DNA of 56,078 bases from Actinomycetota bacterium (GTDB taxonomy: Bacteria; Actinomycetota; Aquicultoria; Aquicultorales; Aquicultoraceae). Shown here in pieces: positions 7,338 to 16,981 of the stretch. Positions within the stretch are counted from its first letter, which is position 1. Each line of letters starts with the position of its first letter. The notes under the pieces were generated by a model, which was not told the DNA's origin, did not search any database, and was given only the letters and a program-made list of their open reading frames with translations. A program made the translations under genes and the position numbers. Location: positions 1-56,078 of the forward strand of contig JACUUO010000003.1 of the NCBI GenBank assembly GCA_014859275.1, read 5' to 3'.

Positions 7338-8999
7338 TTAAATTGGATTCAATATTTTATCTATTGTCACCCTTGCTGTAACAAGAGGATCTATAAATGC
7401 ATTTTCCATATCATACTCGATATCCCTCTTGTTAGAGAGGTATGTAATCCGATCTTGCATTCTTCTTCTGAGGAACTGAAGATAGTTCATTTTTCTCGTT
7501 GGCTTGTATTTTTTATCGTAATTGGCATCAAACAGGTCTACTCCATTCTGAGGTATCATGAGTCCAGGGAACAGCTTCCATTCTCTCCACTTTATTGACT
7601 TTCTTACTATGCCCGTAACAATAGAAAGCGATAACTGCAGGGGAATATCGATCTCTTTTCCCGGTAACCCAAAGGCGTGTGTGTTCATTACGTAGCATTC
7701 AGTTCCAAGTTTGAACAGCTTTCTAAATTGTTGACAGTCAACCATCAGTGGGTGGACTCTAAACGGATTGGCAAAAGGCTCTATAACAAGTTTCTCAAGT
7801 TCTTCAGCTGGAACATTCTCAACCCCTTTAGCTCTCATAGTGCTAAGCGATGCTCCCATCGCAACAGCAAGACCTAAATCCGTAACTTTACAAACGGGGG
7901 GTAGTGAGGGATCTTTTTGCAGCCATATAACGCTACCAGGTCTTTTACAGTGATTAGCATGGTTAAACATATCTCGTGACTTAATACAGCGCCCATTCTC
8001 GTTTCTGATATCCTCGGCTACAATCAATCTAGAGCTATCGTCTAACTCCGTTACCGCTACGTTCTGTGCAGAATAAAAGAATTTTATGTTTGGATCGTTA
8101 AACTTTACGGCATCGGTTTTGTCAAAAAGGCTTGGCTCAAGAGCAACTGTGGTATCAGCATCGAGATCAATGAGGAACGCGTCATCGTGAATGACCGTAA
8201 CTTTTTCGTTCTCTTTTAACGTTTCACCATGGTCATGACTATTAGTCAGCGATGATTTTCCTGAGCCCGATAACCCGAAAACAGCTATTGGGGAGTTTTC
8301 ACTGATGGTTTTAATCCCACCGTGGCATGCGACCATGTTTTGTCTTGTCCCGATAGTCCACGCAAGAGTGAGCGTACCCTTTTTTCTTTCACCAAAATAG
8401 CGCAAACCAAGTAAAGCTGCACAATTCTCGTTCTCGTCGATTATGACAAGTCCGTCAGGAAATCTGGCGTCTCGCCATTCGGGATCGGCAAGCACCAGGA
8501 TGTCAGGCTCATTTATCTGTCTTGAGTTCTTGTATATACCTGTCCATGGTTGCATCCATGGTGTAAAATTAGTGCCCCAATCAAACATATTCTTTGCATC
8601 GGTTACAGGGCTAAGAAGGTTGGCCTTTATCATAAAGTCAGGGTGAAGGCCGACGATGGCCTCAAGCCACAGCGCCCCACGCTTGTTTAGCTGGTATATA
8701 GCTTCGCTGAGTATTCGTAAGTACTCTCCCTTATCCGCTCCCATCTCTCTTACAAGCCGTCTTGCTCTTGCAGTACGTCCTACAATACCTCCATCGTTTG
8801 AAACAAGAACTTTTGCATCCTCTGAAAGACCAAACTGTTCGGGTTTATAGAAAGGATGTGACGTTACTACGACTTCCGGTTGTTTTAATGTCAAGCTATA
8901 AAGTTCAGGAATGGTTGTTTTTCTGACAGAATTAGCATAGAATGCACTTTCAAGCATTGCCCTCCACGCCGAGCGTGGAGGTATTTGAGCACTTGCCAT
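7338..8999 (-). CDS. pckA: phosphoenolpyruvate carboxykinase (ATP)
   Basis: 553 residues, ATG 8999 with GGAGG nine nt upstream. It interconverts oxaloacetate plus ATP with phosphoenolpyruvate, CO2 and ADP. The PEPCK P-loop is FGLSGSGKSSL at about 241-251 (family form GLSGTGKTT), followed by HDDAFLIDLD as the kinase-2 region. The C-terminal half (PFRVHP, CYVMNTHAFGLPGKEI, PGLMIPQNGVD) aligns with E. coli PckA landmarks. The kinase-2 segment lacks the usual GDDEHGW wording, so this is a divergent subfamily. It is monocistronic and points to gluconeogenesis or anaplerosis. Confidence 0.85.
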   Translation of the reverse strand: MASAQIPPRSAWRAMLESAFYANSVRKTTIPELYSLTLKQPEVVVTSHPFYKPEQFGLSEDAKVLVSNDGGIVGRTARARRLVREMGADKGEYLRILSEAIYQLNKRGALWLEAIVGLHPDFMIKANLLSPVTDAKNMFDWGTNFTPWMQPWTGIYKNSRQINEPDILVLADPEWRDARFPDGLVIIDENENCAALLGLRYFGERKKGTLTLAWTIGTRQNMVACHGGIKTISENSPIAVFGLSGSGKSSLTNSHDHGETLKENEKVTVIHDDAFLIDLDADTTVALEPSLFDKTDAVKFNDPNIKFFYSAQNVAVTELDDSSRLIVAEDIRNENGRCIKSRDMFNHANHCKRPGSVIWLQKDPSLPPVCKVTDLGLAVAMGASLSTMRAKGVENVPAEELEKLVIEPFANPFRVHPLMVDCQQFRKLFKLGTECYVMNTHAFGLPGKEIDIPLQLSLSIVTGIVRKSIKWREWKLFPGLMIPQNGVDLFDANYDKKYKPTRKMNYLQFLRRRMQDRITYLSNKRDIEYDMENAFIDPLVTARVTIDKILNPI

Positions 9000-9150
9000 T
9001 AAATTATTCCTCCTTGGTAAGTTTTCCCATTAGTAATTAGGATACTACCTACCTAGGTGTTTTGGCAACGCATCTATGTTTGTACAAGCTACTGACACTT
9101 GACGAGATCAATCCAGGTAATATAGGGAAGATATTTGGCGCAGGGATATT

Positions 9151-9190
9151 GTATCTTAAAAGAGAATGTAGCAAAAACTCTTTAAGATAC
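9151..9190. other. long inverted repeat upstream of pckA
   Basis: GTATCTTAAAAGAG (9151-9164) and CTCTTTAAGATAC (9178-9190) pair almost completely around a 13-nt loop. It lies about 150 bp before the pckA start on the minus strand, so it could be a leader hairpin or an operator. The rest of 9000-9573 shows nothing else I can name. Confidence 0.45.
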
Positions 9191-9573
9191 TAAAAAACTC
9201 CTACAAGAAAACCGGTAAGCTGTTGACTATCTGTCCTAAGCACTTCTAGAATACAAAGAGATTGGCAGTGAGAAGCAATAGGGATTATTAGGAACAATAT
9301 TAAGGAGCAGGAAAGGTGAAAACATAGTTTGATAATCGGCCAATTGAGTTTATAGGAGTTGTGATGCTATTCTTAGTGGAGGTATCGGTTGAGATTTTTG
9401 CTTGCTTTAATTGTAATCATTAAGCGATTGAAATATCGTAATAACGAAGGGCAGGATTAGATAGGTTAATAGATACAATTGATACAGTTGTTCCCAAGCC
9501 AAAGATAGATTAGCTTGCTTGCTTCACTAATTAAAGTTCTGTGGAAATTGAGGAGGCATTTAAGGAGAAACTT

Positions 9574-9780
9574 ATGAAGATTAAACTAGTTAGAGACGGC
9601 ATTGTTCTTACACCTGAGAACGAAATGGAGGAAATATACATGAATGATTTTCTAGGGCTTGGGAAGAAAAGGGAAAATACTTGCTTTTGTTATACAGGGG
9701 TTACTTTTGCAGGGGATGAGCGAATGCCTGAATATGAATGGACCATTACTAAAGAAAAAATAGAGAAACTCCCCTGGTAA
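9574..9780 (+). CDS. small hypothetical protein
   Basis: 68 residues. I start at ATG 9574 because AAGGAG lies seven nt upstream; the frame is open to GTG 9541 but that start has no ribosome site. The sequence begins MKIKLVRDGIVLTPENEMEE and contains FCYTGVTFAGDER. It is acidic/basic mixed and has no membrane segment. It is followed by a terminator that also serves clpC. No family recognised. Confidence 0.65.
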   Translation: MKIKLVRDGIVLTPENEMEEIYMNDFLGLGKKRENTCFCYTGVTFAGDERMPEYEWTITKEKIEKLPW

Positions 9781-9799
9781 TTGAAGCCTAATAAAGCAC

Positions 9800-9830
9800 A
9801 AAAGAGCGGGATTTAATAACCCACTCTTTT
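9800..9830. terminator. bidirectional terminator between small ORF and clpC
   Basis: AAAAGAGCGGG pairs with CCCACTCTTTT with one mismatch. The A-run on the left and T-run on the right provide U-tracts for both strands, fitting the converging gene pair. Confidence 0.75.
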
Positions 9831-9862
9831 GCTCTGCTTTTGCATTACTATCTATTATTTAC

Positions 9863-12601
9863 TTAAGCCTCAAGCATACCACCATCAGCCTCATCAGCCG
9901 CTTCCTCAGGATTGGATCCCCCGGTTCCTCCGGTAGTGGATGCGCCATCTGCAGCCTCAGGCATAGCGGCCCCAGTTTTTCTGAAGATTATCTTATCGTC
10001 TTCGGCATCGACGATGACGGTATCCCCCTCGGAAAACTCGCCTCTAAGCAACTTAGAAGCAAGCGGATTTTCGATGCGCCTTTGAATCGTTCGCCTTAAT
10101 GGCCTTGCACCGAGAAGCGGATCGAAGCCTTCTTTGGCAAGCATATCTTTGGCCGCATCGCTTAGCTCAAGTGCTATCTGCTGGGCCTTGAGTTCTCGCT
10201 CAACGCGCAGCATCAATATGTCGACGATCTTCCTTATCTGCTCAGAAGTGAGCGGATGGAAGACTATTATCTCATCGACGCGGTTCAGGAATTCTGGCCT
10301 GAAGCTTTTTTCAAGCTCACGAAGTACCTGTTCCTTGATGCTCTCAAACCGCTTGGCTTCCTCAATGACCACCTTGAACCCAATTGTCGAGGCCTGCTTG
10401 ATGAGATGACTGCCGATGTTCGATGTCATGATGATAACCGTGTTCTTAAAGTTGACCGTACGTCCCTTCGCATCGGTTATCCGTCCATCATCCATTATCT
10501 GAAGCAATATATTGAGCACATCTGGGTGCGCCTTTTCGACCTCGTCGAAAAGTACCACGGAGTACGGGCGACGCCTTACCGGCTCGGTGAGCTGTCCGGC
10601 CTCTTCGTATCCGACGTAGCCGGGAGGTGCACCGATCAATCTTGATACGGTGTGCTTCTCCATGTATTCGGACATATCAATCCTTATCATCGCCTCTTCA
10701 TCGCCGAAGAGGTGCTCGGCTAATGCTCTTGCAAGCTCAGTCTTCCCAACACCGGTCGGACCAAGGAATATGAATGATCCGATCGGCCTGTTTGGGTCTT
10801 TTAGGCCCGCTCGGGCGCGCCTGATAGCTTCCGATACAGCCTCGATGGCTTCTTCCTGGCCGATAACTCTCTTATGGAGGGACTCCTCCATCTTAAGAAG
10901 CCTCGTCTTCTCCTCCTCAACGAGCTTGGTTGCGGGAACACCGGTCCAACCGGATACTATCTCGGCGATATCTTCGGTGGTTACGACCGCATCAGCCATA
11001 CCCCTGGCACGAGCCCAGTCGCGCTCGGCCTTCTCGAGCTCTTCCTTAATCTCCTGCTCCTTCTCGCGGAGCCTCATGGCCTTCTCGTAATCCTCGGCCT
11101 TGACCGCCGCTTCCTTCTCGCGCTGGATGACTTCAAGCCTTTCCTCTATACCCCTTACATCAACCGGTGGAACAGTTGACTGAAGCCTTACCTTAGCCCC
11201 CGCCTCATCTACGAGGTCGATCGCCTTATCTGGGAGGAACCTGTCGGTTATGTACATATCGGATAGCTCAGCTGCGGCTACAATCGCGTCGTCGCTTATT
11301 GCCACCCTGTGGTGGGCCTCGTAACGGTCACGAAGGCCCTTGAGTATCTCTATGGTATCCTCGACCGTCGGCTCGCCCACCATGATCGGCTGGAACCTTC
11401 TTTCAAGGGCGGAATCTTTTTCGATATGCTTTCTATACTCATCCAGCGTCGTCGCGCCGACTACCTGCATCTCCCCTCTAGTAAGAGCGGGTTTTAGCAT
11501 GTTGGACGCATCGATTGCACCCTCGGCTGCACCGGCACCGGCGATCGTATGAAGCTCATCGATAAAGATGATGATCTCGCCGCCTCTCTCGCGGATCTCG
11601 TCCATAACCCTCTTCAGGCGTTCCTCAAACTCGCCCCGGTAGCGTGTCCCGGCAACCATTCCGGCCAAATCTAATGCCACAACCCTCTTATTCTTAAGGA
11701 TATCAGGTACTTCTCCGGCCATTATCTTCTGTGCGAGGCCTTCGGCAATAGCCGTCTTACCGACCCCCGCCTCGCCGATTAACGCTGGGTTGTTCTTTGT
11801 ACGACGGCTGAGGATCCTTATGATCCTCTCGATTTCTTTCTCGCGGCCGATGACCGGATCGAGTTTTCCTTCGCTGGCAAGCTGGGTGAGGTCACGGCTA
11901 TACTGATCGAGCGTAGGCGTTTTGCTTTTTCTCGGTATGGCTGAAGCCGCAGGCGGCATCTCGCCTCTACCAACCATGTTTGTTATCTCCTGTCTTGCGC
12001 GTCTAAGATCGATTCCGCGTCTCTTTAATACCTGTGCGGCAATGCCCTCATCTTCTCGTATTAAACCGAGAAGGAGGTGTTCAGAGCCAATGAACCTTTC
12101 GCCCGCTGATCTTGCCTCCTCGAGTGCAAGCTCAAGGGCCCTTTTGCTTCGCGGGTTTAGTGGTATCTCTTTTTCGGCCGCACCCTTGCCCCGGCCGATC
12201 AGGTCCTCGACCTCTTTCCTTAAGTCATCGAGGTTAACGCCGAGGTCCATTAGTATCCTGGAGCCGATCGGTTCGCGACTCAATCCCAGGATGAGATGCT
12301 CTGTGCCGATATAATCAAAGTTAAGTCTGACCGCTTCATTTGCTGCCAGGTTAAGCGCTTCCTGTGCGCCTGCAGAAAGCATTTCTAAAATATCTCCGCG
12401 GCGCTGCTTGAAGAACTCCGGGAACATCTTTGATATATCTGGTATACCGAAGAGACCACCGAAATCCTCAAGCGGTGATCCCGGAAGTATTCCTAAATCG
12501 CGCGCACACTCTTCGCAGACGTAGGCGACCTCTTTTTTATCACCTTTAATCTGTGTATAGGTGACGCTGGCAGGTCTCTCGTTACATCTCTGACAAAGCA
12601 A
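9863..12601 (-). CDS. clpC: ClpC AAA+ unfoldase with ClpE-like N-terminal zinc finger
   Basis: About 912 residues; ATP-driven unfoldase that feeds ClpP. In order: a four-cysteine finger (CxxC at 3-6 and 29-32), two Clp_N repeats (about 75-215), AAA-1 with GEAGVGKT (about 276), a UVR-type coiled coil (about 480-520), AAA-2 with GPTGVGKT and an IGF ClpP-docking tripeptide, then a Gly/Ala-rich acidic tail. The frame is open to GTG 12622, but the ideal AAAAGGAGG lies inside that extension, nine nt before TTG 12601. I therefore start at MLCQRC, as in ClpE and McsA. The finger plus full Clp_N repeats make it a ClpC/ClpE hybrid. Confidence 0.93.
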   Translation of the reverse strand: MLCQRCNERPASVTYTQIKGDKKEVAYVCEECARDLGILPGSPLEDFGGLFGIPDISKMFPEFFKQRRGDILEMLSAGAQEALNLAANEAVRLNFDYIGTEHLILGLSREPIGSRILMDLGVNLDDLRKEVEDLIGRGKGAAEKEIPLNPRSKRALELALEEARSAGERFIGSEHLLLGLIREDEGIAAQVLKRRGIDLRRARQEITNMVGRGEMPPAASAIPRKSKTPTLDQYSRDLTQLASEGKLDPVIGREKEIERIIRILSRRTKNNPALIGEAGVGKTAIAEGLAQKIMAGEVPDILKNKRVVALDLAGMVAGTRYRGEFEERLKRVMDEIRERGGEIIIFIDELHTIAGAGAAEGAIDASNMLKPALTRGEMQVVGATTLDEYRKHIEKDSALERRFQPIMVGEPTVEDTIEILKGLRDRYEAHHRVAISDDAIVAAAELSDMYITDRFLPDKAIDLVDEAGAKVRLQSTVPPVDVRGIEERLEVIQREKEAAVKAEDYEKAMRLREKEQEIKEELEKAERDWARARGMADAVVTTEDIAEIVSGWTGVPATKLVEEEKTRLLKMEESLHKRVIGQEEAIEAVSEAIRRARAGLKDPNRPIGSFIFLGPTGVGKTELARALAEHLFGDEEAMIRIDMSEYMEKHTVSRLIGAPPGYVGYEEAGQLTEPVRRRPYSVVLFDEVEKAHPDVLNILLQIMDDGRITDAKGRTVNFKNTVIIMTSNIGSHLIKQASTIGFKVVIEEAKRFESIKEQVLRELEKSFRPEFLNRVDEIIVFHPLTSEQIRKIVDILMLRVERELKAQQIALELSDAAKDMLAKEGFDPLLGARPLRRTIQRRIENPLASKLLRGEFSEGDTVIVDAEDDKIIFRKTGAAMPEAADGASTTGGTGGSNPEEAADEADGGMLEA

Positions 12602-12632
12602 AGGACTCAACCTCCTTTTCACTCTATAAATT

Positions 12633-12668
12633 TCTTCCCGTTCTTTTTACTTACGACGAACGGGAAGA
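12633..12668 (-). promoter_or_regulatory. 11-bp inverted repeat in clpC leader
   Basis: TCTTCCCGTTC (12633-12643) and GAACGGGAAGA (12658-12668) are perfect complements separated by 14 nt, just upstream of the clpC ribosome site. The geometry recalls heat-shock operators such as CIRCE but the sequence does not match CIRCE. It is either a repressor operator or a leader hairpin. Confidence 0.45.
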
Positions 12669-12757
12669 TATAATTTTATGCGGTTTAAACCACACTGTCT
12701 ATAAATATTATATCAGCCTATGCAATAACAAGGTTTGGGATTGGCTGGCTGGAAATC

Positions 12758-12805
12758 GGTGAATGGGTGAATCGGTGAGTAGGTGAGTAGGTGAGTAGGT
12801 GAATT
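12758..12805. repeat. six 8-bp tandem repeats
   Basis: Units GGTGAATG, GGTGAATC, three GGTGAGTA and GGTGAATT follow each other without gaps. This is an intergenic microsatellite likely to vary in copy number. Confidence 0.85.
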
Positions 12806-12863
12806 GGAGTGTGGGTAGGAAGTGTGGGCACTACCTTGATGTACCAATGTGAGGGTAGACGTA

Positions 12864-12959
12864 GTTGCCCGATTCATCGGGCGATAGAACTTAAGCAGTT
12901 GCCCGATTCATCGGGCGGACCCTGGCAATGTGAGAGATCGCCCCATAAATGGGGCAACT
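12864..12959. repeat. three short palindromic repeat units
   Basis: GTTGCCCGATTCATCGGGCG occurs at 12864-12883 and 12898-12917; a variant in reverse orientation, CGCCCCATAAATGGGGCAAC, is at 12940-12959. Each has seven-base arms around a two-base centre (TC or AA). They lie upstream of nif3. See also the palindromes at 20042, 34029, 34076 and 48728. Confidence 0.8.
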
Positions 12960-13049
12960 ACGAATGGATATTGGCATGTTAGCACATCAAGACCGGTAAC
13001 TGCAGCACCATTAAACTGCGGCACTTTTTGTGCTACTATAAGCGGGATA

Positions 13050-14168
13050 ATGAAAATGGCGATCGTATCTCAAATAATGAGTATAGTTGATAGTATAGCT
13101 CCAGCCTACCTGAGATTTGAGGATGATAAGATCGGGCTTCAGGTAGGCAGTCCGGACGCTGCAATCAATAAAGTCCTGGTTACCCTGGAGCTTACTAAAG
13201 AAGTCATCAATGAGGCCCAAGATAAAGGGGTTCAGCTCATACTATCTCACCATCCCCTGATTTTTCAGAGCCTCGACCGGGTATTGGCCGATGACCATGT
13301 CGGTGGGCTGGTTACGAGTCTAATAAAATCTGACATATCGCTTCTCACTGCGCATACTAATCTCGACCGTGCCAGAGGTGGCACCAGCGACGTGCTAGCT
13401 CGCACCCTTGACTTACAGGATATTGAAGTGATGCTTCCAGCAAGGGATATCCAGATGTTCAAGCTGGTGGTTTTTGCCCCTAAAGATAACGTGGACGAGA
13501 TGATCTCCGCCTTGGGCAATGCTGGCGGAGGGGTTATCGGTGATTACAGCCACTGTACTTTTAGGACTGAGGGGACGGGAACGTTTTTTCCAATGACCGG
13601 AACGCGCCCTTACCTTGGGAATATCGGTGAGCTAAACCAAGTAGGTGAGTATAGGCTCGAGATTCTGGTCGCGCCCGATAGAATTGAGAGGGTAACCAAA
13701 AAGATGTTGGATGTTCACCCATACGAGGAAGTGGCCTATGATATCTACGAGGTAAAAAATCCCCCAGCTGGCGCAGGATTTGGCCGCATTGGGAACATGA
13801 AAAAGCCGCTAAAGCTTCGCGATTGTGTCGAGCGCTGGAGTGAAAGGCTTGGCTCCGAGCTTAGGGTGTCTGGGGATTGGGAAATGATTATAAGTAGAGT
13901 AGCTGTTTGTGGCGGGAGCGGCGGTGAACTCATCGGGGCCGCTAATGCTACCGGGGCCGACGTGTTTGTAACCGGTGATGTGAAGTATCATACGGCGCAC
14001 GCTGCGCGTGCAATGGGCCTGGCCCTTATTGATGCAGGCCATGCCGAAACTGAAAGGCTAATTGTGCCGGAGATTGCCAGAAAACTCCAGGATCGCATCT
14101 TCGAATCGGGCCTGAAGGTCGATGTCTTAGCATCGGATATAGATACCAACCCATGGAATAAGGGATAG
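13050..14168 (+). CDS. Nif3-like dinuclear metal-centre protein
   Basis: 372 residues. I start at ATG 13050 (MKMAIVSQIMSIVD); the open extension to 12930 runs over palindromic repeats and is unlikely to be coding. LILSHHPLIF (about 66-75), TAHTNLD (about 100) and GHAETE near the C-terminus are the metal-ligand blocks of the NIF3/DUF34 family. The length equals that of Bacillus YqfO-type members, which carry a PII/CutA-like insert in the middle (about 130-230 here). The exact reaction is unsettled in the family. It is followed 2 bp later by the zinc-ribbon gene, the standard order in many bacteria. Confidence 0.9.
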   Translation: MKMAIVSQIMSIVDSIAPAYLRFEDDKIGLQVGSPDAAINKVLVTLELTKEVINEAQDKGVQLILSHHPLIFQSLDRVLADDHVGGLVTSLIKSDISLLTAHTNLDRARGGTSDVLARTLDLQDIEVMLPARDIQMFKLVVFAPKDNVDEMISALGNAGGGVIGDYSHCTFRTEGTGTFFPMTGTRPYLGNIGELNQVGEYRLEILVAPDRIERVTKKMLDVHPYEEVAYDIYEVKNPPAGAGFGRIGNMKKPLKLRDCVERWSERLGSELRVSGDWEMIISRVAVCGGSGGELIGAANATGADVFVTGDVKYHTAHAARAMGLALIDAGHAETERLIVPEIARKLQDRIFESGLKVDVLASDIDTNPWNKG

Positions 14169-14170
14169 AT

Positions 14171-14878
14171 ATGGACGAACATAAAGCGCTATCACAACTT
14201 CAAGAGATCGACTCGCAGGTCGATGTTCTTGATTATCGCGAAAAAAATCTTCCAGAGCGCAATAATTACTTGAGGCTAAAAGAAGAGGTCAGCAAGATAG
14301 AGGGGCTGTACAAGGCTGTCTCAAAAAAGCTCCACGATGAGGCGTTAGTCCAAAAAAGGCTTGAAGATAAACTTGACATTCTTAGCGCTAAGATAGACAG
14401 GGAGCAGAAGCGTCTATATAGCGGCACGATAAAAAACCCTAAGGAGCTGGCGAGCATACAACGGGAACTTGAGCATCTCAAGGAACAGGTAGATAATATT
14501 GAGACCGATCTTTTAGGACAGATAGATGTGGTTGATAAATTAAAATCCGATAGTAGGGTTATTGAGGATAGGTTGGCCTCTAAAAGAGCTGAGCTTGATG
14601 AGGCTAAAAGTAGGATGGAAGAGGTTTTAGCTGATATCAACGATAAGAGAAGGTTCTTACAGGCTAAGAGAGAGCCGGTCTATGCATCTCTTAGCGAGGA
14701 GACCAGGGAGCTATATAACAGGGTGAGGATTAAACAACCGCTGGCGGTAACGGTTCTAGAAGAGGGTATTTGCCTGGGCTGTAGGGTTGAGCTTCCAAGC
14801 ACGGAAGCGGAGAGGATATTGAGTTCATTGAGGCTCGAGCGGTGTCCAAATTGCAGCAGGGTACTGGTGAAGGTGTGA
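14171..14878 (+). CDS. coiled-coil protein with C-terminal C4 zinc ribbon (COG1579)
   Basis: 235 residues from ATG 14171. Residues about 5-175 are heptad-rich Lys/Glu/Leu coiled coil. The C-terminus carries CLGC and CPNC around residues 199-229, the zinc ribbon of the COG1579 (zf-RING_7) family. It is translationally coupled on both sides: nif3 ends 2 bp before it and its own stop overlaps the RNase H start as TGATG. This trio is widely conserved, suggesting a shared nucleic-acid role that is not established. Confidence 0.88.
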   Translation: MDEHKALSQLQEIDSQVDVLDYREKNLPERNNYLRLKEEVSKIEGLYKAVSKKLHDEALVQKRLEDKLDILSAKIDREQKRLYSGTIKNPKELASIQRELEHLKEQVDNIETDLLGQIDVVDKLKSDSRVIEDRLASKRAELDEAKSRMEEVLADINDKRRFLQAKREPVYASLSEETRELYNRVRIKQPLAVTVLEEGICLGCRVELPSTEAERILSSLRLERCPNCSRVLVKV

Positions 14879-15348
14879 TGGCGGGGCATAAGAGGTTAAT
14901 GATCTACAGTGATGGTGCAGCCAGGGGCAATCCTGGGCCTGCTGGCGCAGGGGGCCAAGTACTTGATTCGTCGGGAAATGTGCTCGCCGAAGTGTCCGAA
15001 TACCTTGGTGAAATCACCAATAACGCTGCCGAGTACAAGGCCCTTATACTAACGCTTGAGCGTGCTTTACAATTCACGCCGGTGGAGATTGAGATTCGCT
15101 CGGATAGTGAACTACTGGTAAAGCACCTTCACGGTGAGTACAGGGTTAAGAACGAGAGTTTAAAGCCGCTCTTTGAGAGAGTAAAGCAGCTTTTGGCTGG
15201 GATTAATAAGGTCGATGCAAAGCATATTTACAGGAGCGAAAATATCCGTGCAGATGAACTTGCAAATGAGGCCATCGATAGGTTTATAAAGGGCGAGAAG
15301 GTGGATGTGAGGATCGATGGGCTGCCTGAGCAGGGAAGCCTGTTTTAA
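14878..15348 (+). CDS. RNase HI-like protein
   Basis: 156 residues starting at ATG 14878, which overlaps the stop of the zinc-ribbon gene (TGATG). It is predicted to cleave RNA in RNA-DNA hybrids. The acidic catalytic set is visible: YSDGAARGNPGPAG (about 10), NNAAEYKAL (about 48), RSDSELLVKHL (about 72) and ENIRADELANEAID near 128. The C-terminal tail is not part of the RNase H fold. The Asp-Glu-Asp-Asp pattern is complete, so it is probably active. Confidence 0.9.
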   Translation: MAGHKRLMIYSDGAARGNPGPAGAGGQVLDSSGNVLAEVSEYLGEITNNAAEYKALILTLERALQFTPVEIEIRSDSELLVKHLHGEYRVKNESLKPLFERVKQLLAGINKVDAKHIYRSENIRADELANEAIDRFIKGEKVDVRIDGLPEQGSLF

Positions 15349-15411
15349 GTTCAGGACGATTACTGGAAACACCGGCCAAGAAAGCGGTCTGAGTGATGGT
15401 TTATGCAACTG

Positions 15412-15729
15412 TTAAGTCAATGCCCTGCGCAGAGCCTTGCGAGCAATAGTAACCTGGTTAGCTTTCTCATTAAATTCTGCGGGTGTATAACATAGAGCTT
15501 CTAGCGCTTGGGGTAAGTGCCAGTAGTCATAAAGCATCTTAGTACAGGAGGTAAAAAAGACTCCTTCAAAATCTGGCGAAACGATTATAAAGTCACAATC
15601 ACTATCTTTAAGAGCATTATTTTTTGCCCTTGAGCCAAAAAGGATGATTCGACCGACATTAAAATTAGCTTTAATGTCCCGTATGAACTGTAAAACCTGT
15701 TCGTTTACTTTAATTTCTTCTTGGTCCAT
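15412..15729 (-). CDS. MNT-type nucleotidyltransferase domain protein
   Basis: 105 residues from ATG 15729. GRIILFGSRAKNNAL followed by DSDCDFIIV is the GSx10DxD signature of minimal nucleotidyltransferases (polymerase-beta superfamily). Such proteins often pair with HEPN partners as toxin-antitoxin modules, but the neighbour upstream in this operon is a membrane protein, not HEPN. It follows the membrane gene by only 4 bp. The role is unknown. Confidence 0.8.
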   Translation of the reverse strand: MDQEEIKVNEQVLQFIRDIKANFNVGRIILFGSRAKNNALKDSDCDFIIVSPDFEGVFFTSCTKMLYDYWHLPQALEALCYTPAEFNEKANQVTIARKALRRALT

Positions 15730-15733
15730 ACGA

Positions 15734-16159
15734 CTATCTCCTCAGCTTGTGTAAGATGTGCTCTCGGTTTGCCAGTCCCTCGCCAATTATGCCGCCGATG
15801 ACTTCGGCAGGCAATAGGAGTGATAAAGCAACTGCTGGCCAAAAATCGAAACCTGCGCCACCAAAGCCCCGCGCTGAACCATAATAGACTCTATCTATAC
15901 CGATTACGCCCACGATAAAACCAGAAATCCAACCGTACTGCTTTCCGATGTAGCCAGCAGTAAGACCCCCAACACTGCCCGAGATTATAGTTGCCACTGC
16001 ACCAAAACAAGCTATATCAGCACCATATGCAAATAGGTCTCTAACGCTTTGTCCATTTAGTAATACCACCGCTAGTATAGGCATCAATAAGAGAAGCAAA
16101 GTAGCTCCAGCTATAATGCCTAAGATTACTCGAAGAATGGCTATAATCCATGACGTCAT
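15734..16159 (-). CDS. four-helix membrane protein
   Basis: 141 residues from ATG 16159 (MTSWIIAILRVILG) with AGGG upstream; the frame extends to 16231 but the added residues lack a ribosome site. Hydrophobic segments occur at about 3-32, 45-72, 78-95 and 108-130, with glycine-rich turns (GSVGGLTAGYIG, GGIIGEGLANRE). The layout resembles the protein at 2194-2790. Function unknown. It lies between the START-like gene and the nucleotidyltransferase in one apparent operon. Confidence 0.7.
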   Translation of the reverse strand: MTSWIIAILRVILGIIAGATLLLLLMPILAVVLLNGQSVRDLFAYGADIACFGAVATIISGSVGGLTAGYIGKQYGWISGFIVGVIGIDRVYYGSARGFGGAGFDFWPAVALSLLLPAEVIGGIIGEGLANREHILHKLRR

Positions 16160-16255
16160 GTTGTAGCCCTGCAAGAATCCGCAATCTTGTCTAAGCATAT
16201 TGGATGTTAGCCTAACAAGTAAATTGCACATTTATAATCGTTCGAGAGTCGCCCG

Positions 16256-16813
16256 CTATTCTCCACCATACGCTGCCCTAAATGTTCGCTCAGCCTCGTA
16301 CTTAATCACTGCCAGTGTCTTTCTTGCGAAGATATAGTGAACTGGTTTGGTAAGAATCCAGTATGCCCTTTGAATTAGTGCCGGCCGTGGAGAGATCAAA
16401 TCCAGAGATAGAACCGTTCCATTATCTGCTTGCTTAATGATGTATCCAGCCTCTAAATCAAATAGCTTGGTTTTGAGCGTAAAGAAATACTTTTCACCTT
16501 CTTTTGCTTCTGAGAGTGTAAACGGACCGAATGAGTCCCCGATAGCCAGTGGTCGTTTCATATTTTCTCTTGCCGTATGAAAGAAGCGGCGCGAGATAAG
16601 CATTTTAAGTCCTGACTTAAAGTGGCCGATTAAAAATACGCGAAGCGCTAAGAATGGCCAGGATTCGAGCATCCTAAATATCGGAAACTTACCCGGCCTC
16701 TCTTCAAGGTGCCGATACACGTCCATTGGCGCTGCACGTATAAAAATGTTATGGCTTTCTCTAATCATAGGACCCTTTTTAGGGGTGGTTGTTAAATATG
16801 TCATTGCAATCAT
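16256..16813 (-). CDS. START/SRPBCC-like protein
   Basis: 185 residues from ATG 16813; an equally good ATG is at 16804. The stretch ESHNIFIRAAPMDVYRHLEERPGKFP resembles the first strand and helix of polyketide-cyclase/START-like folds, and GTVLSLDLISPRPALIQRAYW the closing long helix region. There is no signal peptide. It probably binds a hydrophobic ligand; this is inferred from fold resemblance only. It heads a three-gene minus-strand operon. Confidence 0.6.
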   Translation of the reverse strand: MIAMTYLTTTPKKGPMIRESHNIFIRAAPMDVYRHLEERPGKFPIFRMLESWPFLALRVFLIGHFKSGLKMLISRRFFHTARENMKRPLAIGDSFGPFTLSEAKEGEKYFFTLKTKLFDLEAGYIIKQADNGTVLSLDLISPRPALIQRAYWILTKPVHYIFARKTLAVIKYEAERTFRAAYGGE

Positions 16814-16981
16814 ATGTTAATATGCTATTATTGCCTTATTATAAATTGCTAAGCAACCGTTATTATTAACATACACCTATGCTTAATGTTCAATAGAAGT
16901 GATACTTTACTAAATAAAATCCGTAGCATTTGTTTTTGAGCGGTCTTTTTCAAGTAGCTAGCTGCCGCCTGCAAAAAGGGT

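Noticed and set aside
12758-12959. CRISPR-like array
   Set aside because: The repeats are 8-bp tandem units and 20-bp palindromes without regular unique spacers, and no cas genes are nearby.
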